Positions 22,691-34,252 of a stretch of 64,000 nucleotides of DNA are shown in pieces. A program made the translations under genes and the position numbers. The first letter of the stretch is position 1. Every line of letters begins with the position of its first letter. The stretch comes from Capillidium heterosporum (taxonomy: Eukaryota; Entomophthoromycota; Entomophthoromycetes; Entomophthorales; Capillidiaceae), in contig WBMQ01000001.1 of NCBI GenBank assembly GCA_016630905.1, forward strand, positions 372,001 through 436,000. Reading direction: 5' to 3'. The notes below the pieces were generated by a model. It worked only from the letters and a program-made list of their open reading frames with translations, was not told the origin of the DNA and did no database searches.

Positions 22691-24049
22691 GGTTGGTGTT
22701 AAAGGCTATATGTTTGGATTGTGCTTGCCAAGTGTAAACCCCCTTTATACGTAGCTTCTATAAACAGGTAGATGCTTGATCATTGACATGTCCTTTTATA
22801 AATTTGGTTTTATATCATACGTTTCTAATACGAGTATATTTAGCTAGTGTTGAGGGGCGTATGTATAATTAGTGTATCTATATCTATTGTACTTAGTCCT
22901 TGTTTATTATTTTTACACCCACGCTAGTTAAGAGTTAAAGCACCAAGCTATTGTGAGCTTTCATTAACTATTAGCGGATTTTATTGTTCTCTTGTAATAT
23001 AAAGGATAAAAATTAGTCTAGATATTTCACTGATTGCTGTATTATGATATTTTAAAATCTACTATTGTATAATTTAAAGATTTAGTGTTATTAAAAGCAT
23101 ACATTTAGTAACTTAACCTAGTTAATATATATGTGCTAAGCTTCAAAACTATAAGCAGTATATTGATAATTACGCAACACCCCAAAGCGTACCATGTTAT
23201 AATACATTCATCTACGTTCTTCAAATCGATGAAACTTTAACTCAACCATGCCTCAATACGTATTACAATCAATTTAAATCAGCTCAACTTTGTATTTCCT
23301 CCTAATTTCTTTAACTAGCAGCTTTAGACATTCAGCTACATCTTATAAGATCTCATAGTTAACCCAGCCAACTTTTATCGATAGTAGCCAAGCCTATAGC
23401 CTGTCCTCGAAGCCAGATAAAATACTTCCAACCCTAAAATCCTCAGCTTACCGATAACTTTTCCTTAAGATACAATCGTTGAAGGAATTGGCGCCTAGTC
23501 TTAACTTTTATGAAGATGGATCTTACTGCATCTAAATTACTAAACTCTGCATCATCTCTAATATAGATATACTCAAGGAAATGCTAAACACATGTGCAAT
23601 AAACTACATTCATAAGTTAATTAATTCCCTTAAAGATGAATATGTTAATGAATACTAGATTTCGACTGGATGTCAGGTTCAACTACTAAGTTAAATACAA
23701 CACCATCAGTTATCTAATTTGTAAAGAAATATAATAAAAAAGGTCAACTAGACTTCAAAATTAAAAAACAACATAATATCCTTTTATTCTGTATATTGGT
23801 GATTAATAATCGAGTATAGAATTGTCAAGACAGAACTATTTATCTCTTGGCTTTACTGCATGATAGGTTCTTCCCTTGTCTATTCTATCCCTACGATCAG
23901 TAGGTCTTTTTTCTAAAGCCTTCTTTCCTTCTATCTCCTCTTTTTAATGTATGCTCTCGTAGTGGATATCATAAAAAATTTACACAATCCTTTGTCACAT
24001 TGACTTATAGCATATTTCTGTGCTTTTCGGTGTGAAACTTAGCTTTATC
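22691..24049. other. Intergenic, AT-rich, no gene seen
   Basis: No long frame or spliced homology was recognised downstream of RBX1. The right end abuts a small minus-strand frame described separately. Confidence 0.45.
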
Positions 24050-24226
24050 TCACCACATTTTATCCGGACAGGTTACTGGATCCTCCTTATCGCGCTTGGT
24101 AAAGATACGTTTCAACAAAGAGCTTAAATTAGAAAGGTGAATGCCTCCGTTTACGTTCCGAACTTCGACATGATGGAAGCATTGAGTTCTCTTGCTCAAA
24201 TTGACGACCTCTGGATTAGTCGGCAT
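24050..24226 (-). CDS. Small ORF, 58 aa, unknown
   Basis: An ATG frame from 24226 to a TGA at 24050-24052. It encodes a hydrophilic, basic peptide starting MPTNPEVVNLSKRT and ending DPVTCPDKMW. Local composition is richer in GC and has codon choices like the real genes nearby, unlike the AT-rich sequence on either side. I recognise no domain. It could be a real small protein, one exon of a larger gene, or chance. Confidence 0.3.
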   Translation of the reverse strand: MPTNPEVVNLSKRTQCFHHVEVRNVNGGIHLSNLSSLLKRIFTKRDKEDPVTCPDKMW

Positions 24227-25011
24227 TGTGATTGGATCTAGGCTTCTTGGAACTTTGCCCAGGATTTAGTAGGTGGAAGTCACAAGCAAAGATATAGTAC
24301 ATGGATGCTAAGGGATAAAGTTTTCATGCTATTTTTTATATTTGGCTAGTATCACTATTTTTGTGGTCTCTTACATTTTTGTCAGGTGACATATTCATAA
24401 TGGATATGAACTACTCCTTTCGTAAAGGTTTATCAACAGAAAAGCTTTGAAGTTTTTCATTATAGCTTAACTAAATATATTAAGCAATACGCCGAGCATG
24501 TATAGAGTACATTTTCGGTAATTATATTTTAAAGAAAAGAATGAGCGTTCCTGCAACACGCCATGTGTACAATTTTCAAATTGTAATGCTATATTTCAAA
24601 ACTAATAGCTTTGCAATTCCAAATTGAAAACACTATCAAACCAACAGTTCTGGAAAGCCGTATTAAATTTTGCTCAAGATAAGTAAAGAAAGCCAGGAAC
24701 AGCTACTATTCTAATCAAATGATACAATATGCATGTTGATGTGAGCTGGATGGATTTTCTTGGCTTTTAAATAGATGTTTTATATGATAGATATCTGGCT
24801 GATAGATTTGGATTCAAGTAACCCTTATAGATGTTCTTATTTAATAAGCAATTTTAACTTAGGCTGCATTAAATTAAAATTTCTCATTAAATCAGAACAA
24901 ATCGGACTTTATCTCAATTTGTGAAGTTTGAACTTTGAGCAAAACCAATTTGCAAAGTTTTCTAAAGTTGATCTATTCAATCTTCAGAGTTTCCAACAAA
25001 TTTATCTAACT
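24227..25011. other. Intergenic upstream of the AAA gene
   Basis: AT-rich. An in-frame TTG-started extension exists from 24928, but no ATG precedes 25012 in that frame and no upstream exon with an N-domain could be found. Confidence 0.45.
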
Positions 25012-26775
25012 ATGGACCTGTCCAACACATTACAAGCCTGGTTTACGACGCTTTCTTTGAATAGTACCTTTGATTCCCAAACTTTGGAAGAGCTTTTCAC
25101 CGCTATAGATGACTGCCTGTTAAACAATTTACATAGAGGTGTAATAGTTTATGGTAAAAGTGGCATGGGTAAAAGTAAATTAGTATCTCAGCTTCTAGGT
25201 AACCTTTTCAGCTTCTAAGAAATCTGTGAGTTTTAAAATTTAGTTTTTGGATAGCTTTCGCTCCGACATCGTTTGAAACAAAGTACATTGATTGCCAGAG
25301 CCAGAATTTTTTTGGATGGCAGGAGGCCCAACAGCTGCAAGTTAGCTTAAGCAACAAAAATGAACTAAGCGTTGTGGTTTTGGATGAATTTCAATCTTTA
25401 ATAAGAAGATCAAGTGGGAGTAAACAAGTCCAACCATATCCGACTTATACTCAAGCCTTAGAGTTTCTTAAAGGGTCATTTAGTTCCAAACCAACCACAT
25501 TGCTAATAGGTAACTTATTATTACTAAATTTGACTGAAAGTGTTGGTAGTGGTGGTATCAGACTTGGATATATTACCCTCAGATATTAAGAGTGAATGTC
25601 GGCTAAGCCGAGCAGTCCAAGTCCAAGCTCCACAGTATAATCACCGACTAACGCTACTAACCTTCCTATTTCAAAATCTACCGCACCAATACTTGAACTA
25701 TCTAGAATTGATGGCAACCTCAACTTTTAATTTTTCACCTGCTGACCTTGAAGCTTTGGTACGCGAAATCTACTTTAAAACCAAGGACTATGTAATTAAA
25801 CTTGTAAGCTAAAACTTAACTTCAAACTTTTAGCTCGGTGATACAGTAAACTTCGAAATTCAGCTTAGGGAAGTATTATCGAGTTCAGTACCTACCTCAG
25901 TGCGTACAAACCCGACGTCGAGCTTCTTAACTTCCCTTCCTAACCCTATCAACCGCAACATCAAGCCCTTCACCGATGTCTATGGACTAAACTCTATAGT
26001 CACTTTACTGCAATCACAACTTGTGCAGCCCTTACTAAACTTTCGATCCAGTGTCGACCAAGGAAACTCCTCAGTTACAGTGCCGCGCGGCGTGCTGCTG
26101 TATGGACCGAGTGGTTGTGGTAAGACGCTGCTGTGCAGAAATTTGGCTCTGGCCTTGGGCGCTAATCTACTTAACGTCGAAGCAGCTTCTCTGATGAGTC
26201 CATTGGTGGGTAAGACGGAACGCAACGTCCAACAGCTCTTTAAAGCTGCGCGGGAGGATGCTCCAACTGTACTGAGCTTCGATCATTTGGACCGGTTAAC
26301 GCCACCGCGTGGTAGTGGTTCCAACAACAGCTTGGAACGAGTCGTCACTACCTTTTTGACCGAGATGGATGGAGTTGGAGATCCTATGGTCTTGGGTACT
26401 CGCGTCCCTAAGGTCATAATAGTTGGCGTATGTCAATCTTTGGATGATTTGGATCCGGCACTGCTACGTCCCGGTAGATTCGATATCAAGGTGGAGGTGA
26501 AATTACCCGACCTAAAAAGTCGTAAGGAAATTATTAATGGTGTTGTTGGAAGTGGATTGGGGAAAGATAAAATGGAGCGACTTGCTGAGTTAAGTGAAGG
26601 ATTTTCAGGCGCAGATATTATGAATCTGCACCGGGAGGCTGTACTTTCTACTTTACGAGATCGAATTGACGTCGAGAAGGTAATTTTAGATTTTACCAAT
26701 TGGAGCTGATCTAACTTTTAGATTCCTTTCGAAGCATACCTCGATGCTCTAAAACTGTCCAAAGTGTTAAATTGA
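25012..26775 (+). CDS. Tandem AAA-domain protein with degenerate ATPase motifs (Afg2/Pex1-like?)
   Basis: Five exons (25012-25198, 25255-25509, 25550-25803, 25834-26679, 26722-26775) give 531 aa; intron 3 is only 30 nt. D1 has Walker A (GKSGMGKSK) and Walker B (VVLDEFQSL) but no clear arginine-finger region. D2 has Walker A (GPSGCGKT), MSPLVGKTERNVQQLFKAAR, and DPALLRPGRFD of the second region of homology. In D2, Walker B reads LSFDHLD, with His replacing the catalytic Glu, and the sensor-1 position reads VGVCQSLDD, with Gln in place of the usual Asn. The family (Cdc48, Afg2/SPATA5, SPATA5L1, Pex1/6) unfolds proteins. This copy lacks an N-domain and may be a pseudo-ATPase partner subunit. The exact orthologue is unsure; the SPLVG segment resembles SPATA5L1-type D2. 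Confidence 0.75.
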
Positions 26776-26994
26776 ATTAACTTAGAAAATAGATATGTTA
26801 AGTAAATAAATTTTTACAAATACTTTCTACTTTACAGTATTTATTTTAGGTTGTATTTATAAAGCTGAGCTATTTAATATTTAAATAATTTAAAAGTGAT
26901 GAACCTAGCAAAAATACTTTGCTTAGGATAGCATATTCTACCTAAAAATTCTGAGGGTATCTGAATAGACTTCTTCAGCTTCAATATGGTCGGC

Positions 26995-27412
26995 TTAGTT
27001 GTTCTGAGGTTGCTGAGGTGGTTGGCTGAACTGCATAGTTGGAGGTGGTCCGAAATGAGGCGGGAAATGGGGTCCACCTATCATTATTCAGAATTAAATT
27101 AATTAAATAAAGCTACCTTGGTTAAATGCGTTGCTATGGTAAGCTGAAGTGATCTGGTCGATTACGCTTTGAGTAGTATCTTGGCCTAAAGCTATTTTAA
27201 AAAGATTAGTGTCTACTGATTAAAGTAAAAAGTACTGGAGTAGTATTCACGAACTGCTGTGGCATGCTTCCATCCCGAGTTGTGAGCTTTACGTACAGCC
27301 AACGAGTCATGAGTTAAAAAGATGTCGCAGTAATCTATTTGAGATAAAATAAGTTGGTAAATTGAATTGAGATGCTTGGTTTTGGATGCTTACCACAGTA
27401 GTAGCGTGCCAT
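26995..27412 (-). CDS. YHC1: U1 snRNP protein C (U1-C)
   Basis: Four small exons encode about 91 aa. The first is 19 nt (MARYYC plus one base), spliced to [20 protein letters not shown]. The U1-type C2H2 finger is complete: CDYC plus two His ([11 protein letters not shown]). The rest carries [13 protein letters not shown], like the U1-C helix, and a short Pro/Gln-rich tail with [12 protein letters not shown]1-C stabilises pairing of U1 snRNA with the 5' splice site, fitting a genome whose genes have many tiny introns. Introns begin GTAAGC, GTACTT and GTAGCT. The start at 27412 is 292 bp from the divergent PP2C gene, so the two probably share a promoter region. Confidence 0.92.
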
Positions 27413-27704
27413 TTGAGTAGGTTGTGGTTGGAAAGCTGCCTTGAAATTGAAAATTTTAAGTCTTGGGATTTGAAGCCAACTTTAGGCTTACGCAGTTTGT
27501 TATTGGCTGATTATTTTACTATTAGTTACAAAATTTTAAAATGAAGCTATTAGCTAGATGGAGTTTATTAAATTAAAAATTTAGTCAAACCATAATTTAT
27601 AACTAGCTAATTATGTCATCTTAGCTACAAAAGCGAATGGAAAAGAATCTAAGTTTACATCTCAACTCAATTCAAAACGATCGAACGACACCAGGTGCAA
27701 GATA

Positions 27705-29223
27705 ATGTTCAAACTGAGACCCAACCAACTTCAACGGAGCTTGAGAAAGTTTAGTACAACCAGCTACAAATTCAATGCCAACCTAAATCAAAAATTACCC
27801 CCATCGACCTCCAATCCCGCTCCCAGGCCTAGTAGCCTCTCTGATAAATTACTAAAGGTAGCGGCAGCTGGTGTTACACTGAGTCTAGGCTACTACCTCT
27901 ACCAGAGTATAAACCACGACCCGATCTTAATAAAAGCTCGTAAAGAAGCCGCTGAGAAAAAGGATGAGCGCCTAGCTATGTTAGATCGAATCCAATCCTA
28001 TGAGCCTCTAACTAGAAATCAAGTTGAAGATCTACTTAATGCCAACGTCAGCTCAGTCGATTATGGCAACGCCTTTCTAGATATCAACACTTTGGCATGC
28101 AATCAGCCTTTTGAAGATCGACACCATTTCTCCACAAAATCAGTTGACGGCCGACTTATACTGGGTGTATTCGACGGGCATGGAGGTTACCAATGCTCAG
28201 AAGCTGTCAGCAAGCAGTTGCCTCCAAGACTGGAAGAAGCGGTAAATCCAATTCTAGATGAGATGAAAGGTAATAAGAACATGCATCTAGTGAAAGTCAA
28301 GCTTGACCAGCTGAAAGATACTATCAAAAAGACGTTCTTTGATTTAGACATGCATCTGCTATACCACTGGAACACGAAACCCCTCGAAAAGGTCGAGAAG
28401 AAGGATTTGGAGCCTGCAGTTGCCGGAAGTTGTGCTTTGGTTGCAATTTTGGATCTTGATGAGAACCACCTACTGGTAGCTAACACCGGAGATTGTAGAG
28501 CCGTCTTAGGAACGCTGGACGACCGTGGCAAGTGGCACGCCGTCCCTTTATCCGAAGACCACACCTGCAAGAATCCTAAAGAATTTGCCCGTATCCTCAA
28601 GCAGCACCCCGGTGAGGAGCAGACGGCAGTCGCTAGGAACCGCGTTCTAGGTCGACTCAGTAAGTTTACCATTTTACAGCTGACTAACGATTCTAGTGCC
28701 ATCCCGCGCCTTTGGTGATGCTACTCTCAAGTGGGAGAACAAGATAATCGACCACTTCTACCCCATTCACTTCCCCCACCGCAGGAGCAACAAGCACAAT
28801 CTGACACCACCCTATGTCGACGCCACTCCTGAGGTCCACTATCACCACCTTGATAGACGCCATGATCAGTTTATAGTTCTGGCAACCGATGGTCTCTATG
28901 ACGAGCTGACCTCCCAGCAAGTTGTCGAACTGGTAGGTGAACACATTGCCAACCCACCTCCGACTTCCATAAGTGAGAAGGACGAAGGCAGTTCTGGACA
29001 GGTTCGACAACGTCAAGGCAGTACCGAAACCTATAAGTTTAAGGACAGTAACCTGGCTACCCATCTTGTACGTAACGCACTTGGTGATACCAAGCTGAAG
29101 GAGATAGAGCACTACAAAGACTCGGAGCCCATACTAACTCGACTTGCTATACCGAGCCCCAAGGCCCGAAACTATCGCGATGATATTACGGTACTCGTAC
29201 TTCGACTTAATAAAGCTGAATAA
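27705..29223 (+). CDS. Mitochondrial PP2C phosphatase, pyruvate dehydrogenase phosphatase type (Ptc5/PDP)
   Basis: Two exons, 27705-28659 and 28697-29223, with a 37-nt intron that carries CTAAC; about 493 aa. The N-terminus is Arg/Ser-rich (LRPNQLQRSLRKFSTTS), a likely mitochondrial presequence, followed by a hydrophobic segment (LLKVAAAGVTLSLGYYLY). PP2C motifs are NQPFEDRH, LGVFDGHGGYQCSEAVS (metal Asp), GSCALVAIL, ANTGDCRAVLG, SRAFGDATLKW, VLATDGLYDELTSQ and RDDITVLVL (last metal Asp). The spacing and the HPGEEQ and LTPPYVDATPEV blocks are typical of PDP/Ptc5, which dephosphorylates and activates pyruvate dehydrogenase in the matrix. Start chosen at the first ATG, next to a divergent U1-C gene. 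Confidence 0.88.
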
Positions 29224-29835
29224 TCGGTTACAGGTATAGTTAAGCTATCAGGATTTAAATTTTGAACCGGGAATCGGATGTTTTCAAGTGGGGTTAAAAT
29301 TCTTTAATAGATTCTAACACGTCTTTACTTCTCATTTTCGCTTTATATATTTCACTTGGTTATTGAACTTTGAATTTATACATGTATCAACTAGCATCCT
29401 AAAAATTGTTGCCTTTAGCTTGATTTTGACATCCTTATGGTCCATCTTAAATTTCTTTCAAGTTTATCCTCACTTTAGAGCTACACTTTCAATATTTTAC
29501 AACAAACTTCCATTCATCTTTAAAGGATATGAATGGTGTATTGTTTAAATTTGATGACGTTAATTACCTTCCACTTAAAACTAACTATGACAAGTCGATT
29601 TGTATGTTTAGACAATAGGTCATTTAAACACTCGGTACATTAGCTAAACTTGACGGATAGCAAATATGAAGGCGGCACAGGCTATAAAGTGTATAAATTT
29701 TACTGTATAGTATAGTGTTTTCTAGTTAGGCAAATACTTTGAACTATAAGTAAATGTACCCAATGAGAGCTATAGATCAACAATAAAAGAAATGTGGGAA
29801 GGTTAGCCCTGAACGGAGTATCATATAAGCTACTA
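29224..29835. other. Intergenic between PP2C and the F-box/LRR gene
   Basis: A convergent 3' region. A hydrophobic frame at 29363-29548 starts with TTG and has no support. Nothing else was recognised. Confidence 0.5.
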
Positions 29836-31089
29836 CTACTCAACTACACTAAGTAAAGGGGATCGCACCCTCACCCATTCATTAAAGCCTACCGGACAGT
29901 TCTCAGTTATTAGGTTAAATAGATTTTGGAAGGTTATTCCATTCAGCGATTCGAAGGGAAATTCAAAATTAGCTAAATCCATAGTACAACAAATATATAA
30001 GCTTCGGCACGTCGTTATTTTGAAAATGAAGTTTAAAAACTCGATACTAAAGCTAGCCAAGTTACTTATGTTAAACTTTTGAAGCTGTAGATCATAAGGG
30101 AAGTTGAAATCTTGGGATAAAAAGCTGCCAAGTAGTTCTAAACGTTTGAGGTGGACCAATGTACCAAATATACTTGTCAGTGCAGGTTTGTTATCGGTAC
30201 GGTAAAATGAAATCCTAAGATCCACCAGGTTTGTCATTCCAGAAAACTGAATGGAGTCGAAAAAGTATATAATCCGTGTATCTAGCTTCTTTAACCCCTT
30301 CCAATTGTTTTCGAAGATGACGTGCTCAAACGACTCATCATATACACTGTACTTCAGAAGACTGGGCCACCATGTTGGGTTGGAATAGTACTCCACCAAC
30401 CAGCCGGGATCCTCCGATTTGATAGCGACTTCAAGCTCAAGCAAACTATCGAAGATAGGTAGTGGGTCACTCGGTTCACTTTTAACAAATCCCAAGATAC
30501 GCAAGGATTTTAAATTTGGCATATTCTTTTTAATTACTTGAAAAATATTACCACTCATTTCCTGACAATCAAGACGAAAGTAAGTCAAGGTTTGGCTGCA
30601 GTAGTTCTCAAGCGGGAAGGTGTAGTTGAACTCACTAGAAATCGAAAGCTTCTTCAAGTTCTGTAGTTTAGGAATAAGTAAATCAACACTCCTACAACTC
30701 GAACTTATCCCTATCGAGTACTCTTTCAATTTCGTATAAGGTTCCAAGCTGCAGCTTGAAAAATGGTCCTGATTTACAACACGCTCTGCGAATTGTTTAA
30801 CATTCTTAAAAAGTGCCAATGGGAAAATAAGTGATGGCTCTTGAGAGAATGCTATTTTGAAGTGCTGGTTGTATTTGACTATGAATTCCTTAGCTCTGTT
30901 GACATTTTTAATTGATGATTTCGAATGCAATCGCTTATTAGTGGCCTCTGTAAAGTTGACAAAGATGAAGGGGATGGTGAGTTTTCGGAAGTATTTGTTG
31001 AGTAGAGTTAAGGTAAGCCAATTTTTCAATTCTAATTCAAGGATAACAAAATCTAGCACTACAGATGGAATATCGTTCAAGCTGATCAT
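29836..31089 (-). CDS. F-box/leucine-rich-like protein
   Basis: A single 417-aa frame with ATG at 31089. The first ~45 residues (SLNDIPSVVLDFVILELELK then WLTLTLLNKYFRKLTIPFIF) fit the F-box pattern: LP-like start, two helices, and a conserved-position Leu/Val framework followed by the usual hydrophobic linker. The rest has irregular leucine-rich units (LKKLSIS, LTYFRLDCQ, LKSLRILGF, LLELEVAI, LVDLRISF, LKRLELLG). Such proteins are substrate receptors of SCF ubiquitin ligases, which would link it to RBX1 in this window, but F-box families are large and fast-evolving. The specific target is unknown. No introns were seen. Confidence 0.6.
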   Translation of the reverse strand: MISLNDIPSVVLDFVILELELKNWLTLTLLNKYFRKLTIPFIFVNFTEATNKRLHSKSSIKNVNRAKEFIVKYNQHFKIAFSQEPSLIFPLALFKNVKQFAERVVNQDHFSSCSLEPYTKLKEYSIGISSSCRSVDLLIPKLQNLKKLSISSEFNYTFPLENYCSQTLTYFRLDCQEMSGNIFQVIKKNMPNLKSLRILGFVKSEPSDPLPIFDSLLELEVAIKSEDPGWLVEYYSNPTWWPSLLKYSVYDESFEHVIFENNWKGLKKLDTRIIYFFDSIQFSGMTNLVDLRISFYRTDNKPALTSIFGTLVHLKRLELLGSFLSQDFNFPYDLQLQKFNISNLASFSIEFLNFIFKITTCRSLYICCTMDLANFEFPFESLNGITFQNLFNLITENCPVGFNEWVRVRSPLLSVVE

Positions 31090-31126
31090 CGAGGCACCAA
31101 GCTCTTTATCTGTCTATTGTATGTAA

Positions 31127-31846
31127 ATGATAAAAATGAAAGATCCACAGCTTTTATACCTAACTCGGTCTAGCTTTGGAGATACTATAATGGCTTCATA
31201 CTTAAGCTAACTTAATTGAGTAAAATTGAATAAATGGTCAGATTATCGGACTAATGACTAAATTGTATATTTTGGATGAAAAGTTCAAAACAATCTGAGA
31301 TGAACACCAAAGGGCTTTGTTACATTTTAGTGATATTCTTTCATTTGCCTTCAGGTTCTTTAAAAACTGGATTTGGAAGATGGTACGATAGTACCAACTT
31401 AACTAAAGGGTAGGAAGGATCTAGAGAAAGATTTGAATACTTTCAGGTCATTTGAAATAATATTCCTAGCTTCTGGGAGGCTTTGGATTATCGCTCCAAA
31501 AATATTTGATTGAGTGTAATCAGCAAGAATGGGTTTTCAAGTTGGAGAGTAGGTTGAGTACCTTGGAATAAACTACCTAGAGATCTAATAACGGTGTGTA
31601 TAGAAAATACACAAATCACTTGATATTCATATACACATAACTTTTATTTTCAATGTAGTCGTGCCATCAAACTGATGATATTTCAACTACCAGCATAAGA
31701 AATTGTAATTAAACCCTATAATACAAAACAATGCTTTGGAATAAATAAAACATGGGAATATCAACACATTTTCAAGACAATATACATTTATTAATCCAAT
31801 TAATTGTGCATATCTAAAAAATAATCCATAATATAAATTTCTATCA
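31127..31846. other. Intergenic, no gene seen
   Basis: Lies between two minus-strand genes. AT-rich with frequent stops; presumably the promoter of the F-box gene and the 3' region of the SxIP protein gene. Confidence 0.5.
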
Positions 31847-33352
31847 TCACCAGGTCTCTGACAACCTATCTTCCTCTCTCAAGTTGGTGAAACTGGACAC
31901 GATTCGCGGGATTCTCGACTTGAAGCTAGCCTTCAACTTAGGGTCGATATTGTAGTGCAACTTGGGTTTCACCTGTGGCGTATAGAAAGCGGGGTCGAAG
32001 CTCGGCACCTGCTTACTAAACAAATCCATAGAAGTAGCTATGGTAGTAGGTCTGGGTATCCTACTCTTAAATTGCTTACCGTTGACGACTAAAGTTTCGG
32101 GGAGAACTTTGAGCTGAGGTCTATTGACAATTTTATCAACTAATTCGGAGGAGCTGAACTTAGTGCGTAAGTTCGTGGGTGGGGATCGAGAATCAGTTTT
32201 GGGTAGCATCATACTGGTGGAACGCGATAAGTTACTGGAGTTAGGGGGCGACATGGCATTGAGAGAAGGAATCCTGCTGGTACTGGTGGTGGATCGAATG
32301 GATTGGGAACGCTCAATGGACTGACTGGCTCGAGCTTGTAAACTTACACGTTGGGTTGGCGCTGGCTTGACTGGTTCGACAACTTTGCTGATGGATCGAG
32401 CCCGACTGATAGGCTGAGGTTCACCACTCGTATTTACATTTGCACTCGTTTGGGTCTTGGTACTGCTGGTTGCTTTCAAGCCGACTAAGTTGTTGACGGG
32501 TTGATTGGCGGAGGTGAGGATCTTGCTTAACCTCTTATTCTCAGTCGTGGTTGGTGCGATGGAGATGGTAGTGTGGCGTCGCAGTTCCTTAGCTGGGTCT
32601 TTGGGCTTGCTACTGGTGTTGGCCATGAGATCCATGGAGTACCGGTTAGTATTGGGCTTGGAAGTTTCTGAGTTGGGGCTTGTCGAATTGAATGGATTGT
32701 AGGCTGGTAGATCGTTAAATAAAGACTTCTCTGGACTTTCGGGATCTAGCAGCCCACTCAACAGACCAGCCTTCTCCTTTTCCTGCACAACCTTAGTCAA
32801 GGAATCGAGGTAGGCCTGTACCGATTCGGGGAAGATCAGCTTGCTACTCTCCAGCTCAGGTAGCTTGAGGGATTCTTCGAAGGCTTCGTCAGCCATCTCC
32901 TGTTCCCATCGTTCAAAGTGAGCCTGGATCTCGTACTCAGCTACACCAAATAACTTTAGGTCGGTCATCGGCCTCAAGTCGATTATATCGTCGGTTCCTT
33001 CCAAATAAGACACTGTAACTTCAGGGTTGGCTGATCCTTGGTAGATAGTTACCGCTTCTAAGTTCAGCCCGCCACCCAGCTTCGAAGTTGGTAAGCTGAA
33101 GGAGGTGGTAGGCTTGTTCTTGTCAGGTGATTCTATTCTATGGGACAACCAGTTGAACAAGCCGCTATTCTTCTGCCCGTCGACCGCTTCGGCATACGAG
33201 TACAGCCATTCCTCGTCGTCGACGTAGGATAATGCGTCCATAGCATCGTAGATTTCTACCAACGATTGGTCGTAGATCTCTCGTGGTGGCTTATACTGTT
33301 GAGTCAGCTTCGCCTTATTGAACTTCAGTGGAACTTTGGTTTTGGTTATCAT
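31847..33352 (-). CDS. Disordered Ser-rich protein with three SxIP motifs (candidate +TIP)
   Basis: About 501 aa if started at the ATG at 33352 (MITKTKVPLKFNK); an in-frame ATG at 33478 would add 42 residues. The first ~230 residues are acidic and partly structured (IYDQSLVEIYDAMDALSY, DEEWLYSYAEAVDG, HFERWEQEMADEAFEESL). The C-terminal half is low-complexity Ser/Thr/Pro/Arg with repeated basic Ser patches. It holds three SRIP tetrapeptides in basic Ser-rich surroundings: TSRIPSLN (32278-32267), FKSRIPRPTT (32065-32054) and FKSRIPRIVSS (31918-31907). S/T-x-I-P in such context is the known EB1/Bim1-binding signal of microtubule plus-end trackers. I recognise no folded family. The inferred role is microtubule-linked; the sequence shows only the motifs. 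Confidence 0.65.
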   Translation of the reverse strand: MITKTKVPLKFNKAKLTQQYKPPREIYDQSLVEIYDAMDALSYVDDEEWLYSYAEAVDGQKNSGLFNWLSHRIESPDKNKPTTSFSLPTSKLGGGLNLEAVTIYQGSANPEVTVSYLEGTDDIIDLRPMTDLKLFGVAEYEIQAHFERWEQEMADEAFEESLKLPELESSKLIFPESVQAYLDSLTKVVQEKEKAGLLSGLLDPESPEKSLFNDLPAYNPFNSTSPNSETSKPNTNRYSMDLMANTSSKPKDPAKELRRHTTISIAPTTTENKRLSKILTSANQPVNNLVGLKATSSTKTQTSANVNTSGEPQPISRARSISKVVEPVKPAPTQRVSLQARASQSIERSQSIRSTTSTSRIPSLNAMSPPNSSNLSRSTSMMLPKTDSRSPPTNLRTKFSSSELVDKIVNRPQLKVLPETLVVNGKQFKSRIPRPTTIATSMDLFSKQVPSFDPAFYTPQVKPKLHYNIDPKLKASFKSRIPRIVSSFTNLREEDRLSETW

Positions 33353-33535
33353 TGTATGGTTTTGGGTTGTATTTCTGCAATTGCTGTTCGATTTCTGGAT
33401 AAAGATAGATAGCTGGGGCTGCAATTTCAACTTTTCATTTGGATTTGCTCTGGGAAAGGTTCTTCGGCTAAACTTCATCACAAAGCTAAGCTTCCTTTTG
33501 TAGAGATGGGGGTTAGCCAATTTCGTAAAAATCAA

Positions 33536-34252
33536 ACTGAACTAAACTATATGATTTGCTAAAAGCTGCAGATTAATAAAGAACTGCTTAGGAACTAATA
33601 ATCCCTTTAAGCAATTGCATTCTGATTCCTTGATATCCAATAAATTGGCCAAATGAATAGTTTAGATTGGTTTAGTTGCAAATTAGACAGCTGCTTGGGT
33701 GCAGGTTAAGAATGTGAAAAAATAGATTGGCTTTCAAAATGCTGGATTCCCGCAAACTGTATACTATTACGTAGACTTAAATATATATTTGCTTTCTAGC
33801 GTTACTACTATATCGAAAGTTACGTAAATTTTACAGCTTGCAAGAACCCAACATTTCAAAAGCTGACCAATGTTAGTGGTTAGGAAGGTTCGAAAGTCAT
33901 AAATCTGACTAAAAGGATATCTATATGGGGGTAAATTTTATAGCCAATAATATAGGTAGTATTCAAATGTTATTTATCTACTAGACTTATTTAGCCATTG
34001 TACTTTGGCATATGTGCAGAATGTGAGGATGAAATACTAATCCACAAACTTACTTTATAATTTATTGGATCAATCAACTTCAGTACATTTTACCCCAAAC
34101 CAAAAACATGCCTCAATACCAAGAAATTACGATCTAAGCCAGAGATCCATCTTTTTCTTATAATACCCAACAAGAATATACAGTCATATATACACAAGAG
34201 GATATATCAGTCAAACGACAGTATCTTTCGGCATAAGTACAAGTTAGAGTTT
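33536..34252. other. Intergenic, divergent promoter region
   Basis: Lies between the SxIP gene (-) and the sirtuin gene (+). AT-rich, with several TATATA runs (for example around 34190-34207) that could serve the sirtuin. No coding frame was recognised. Confidence 0.5.
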
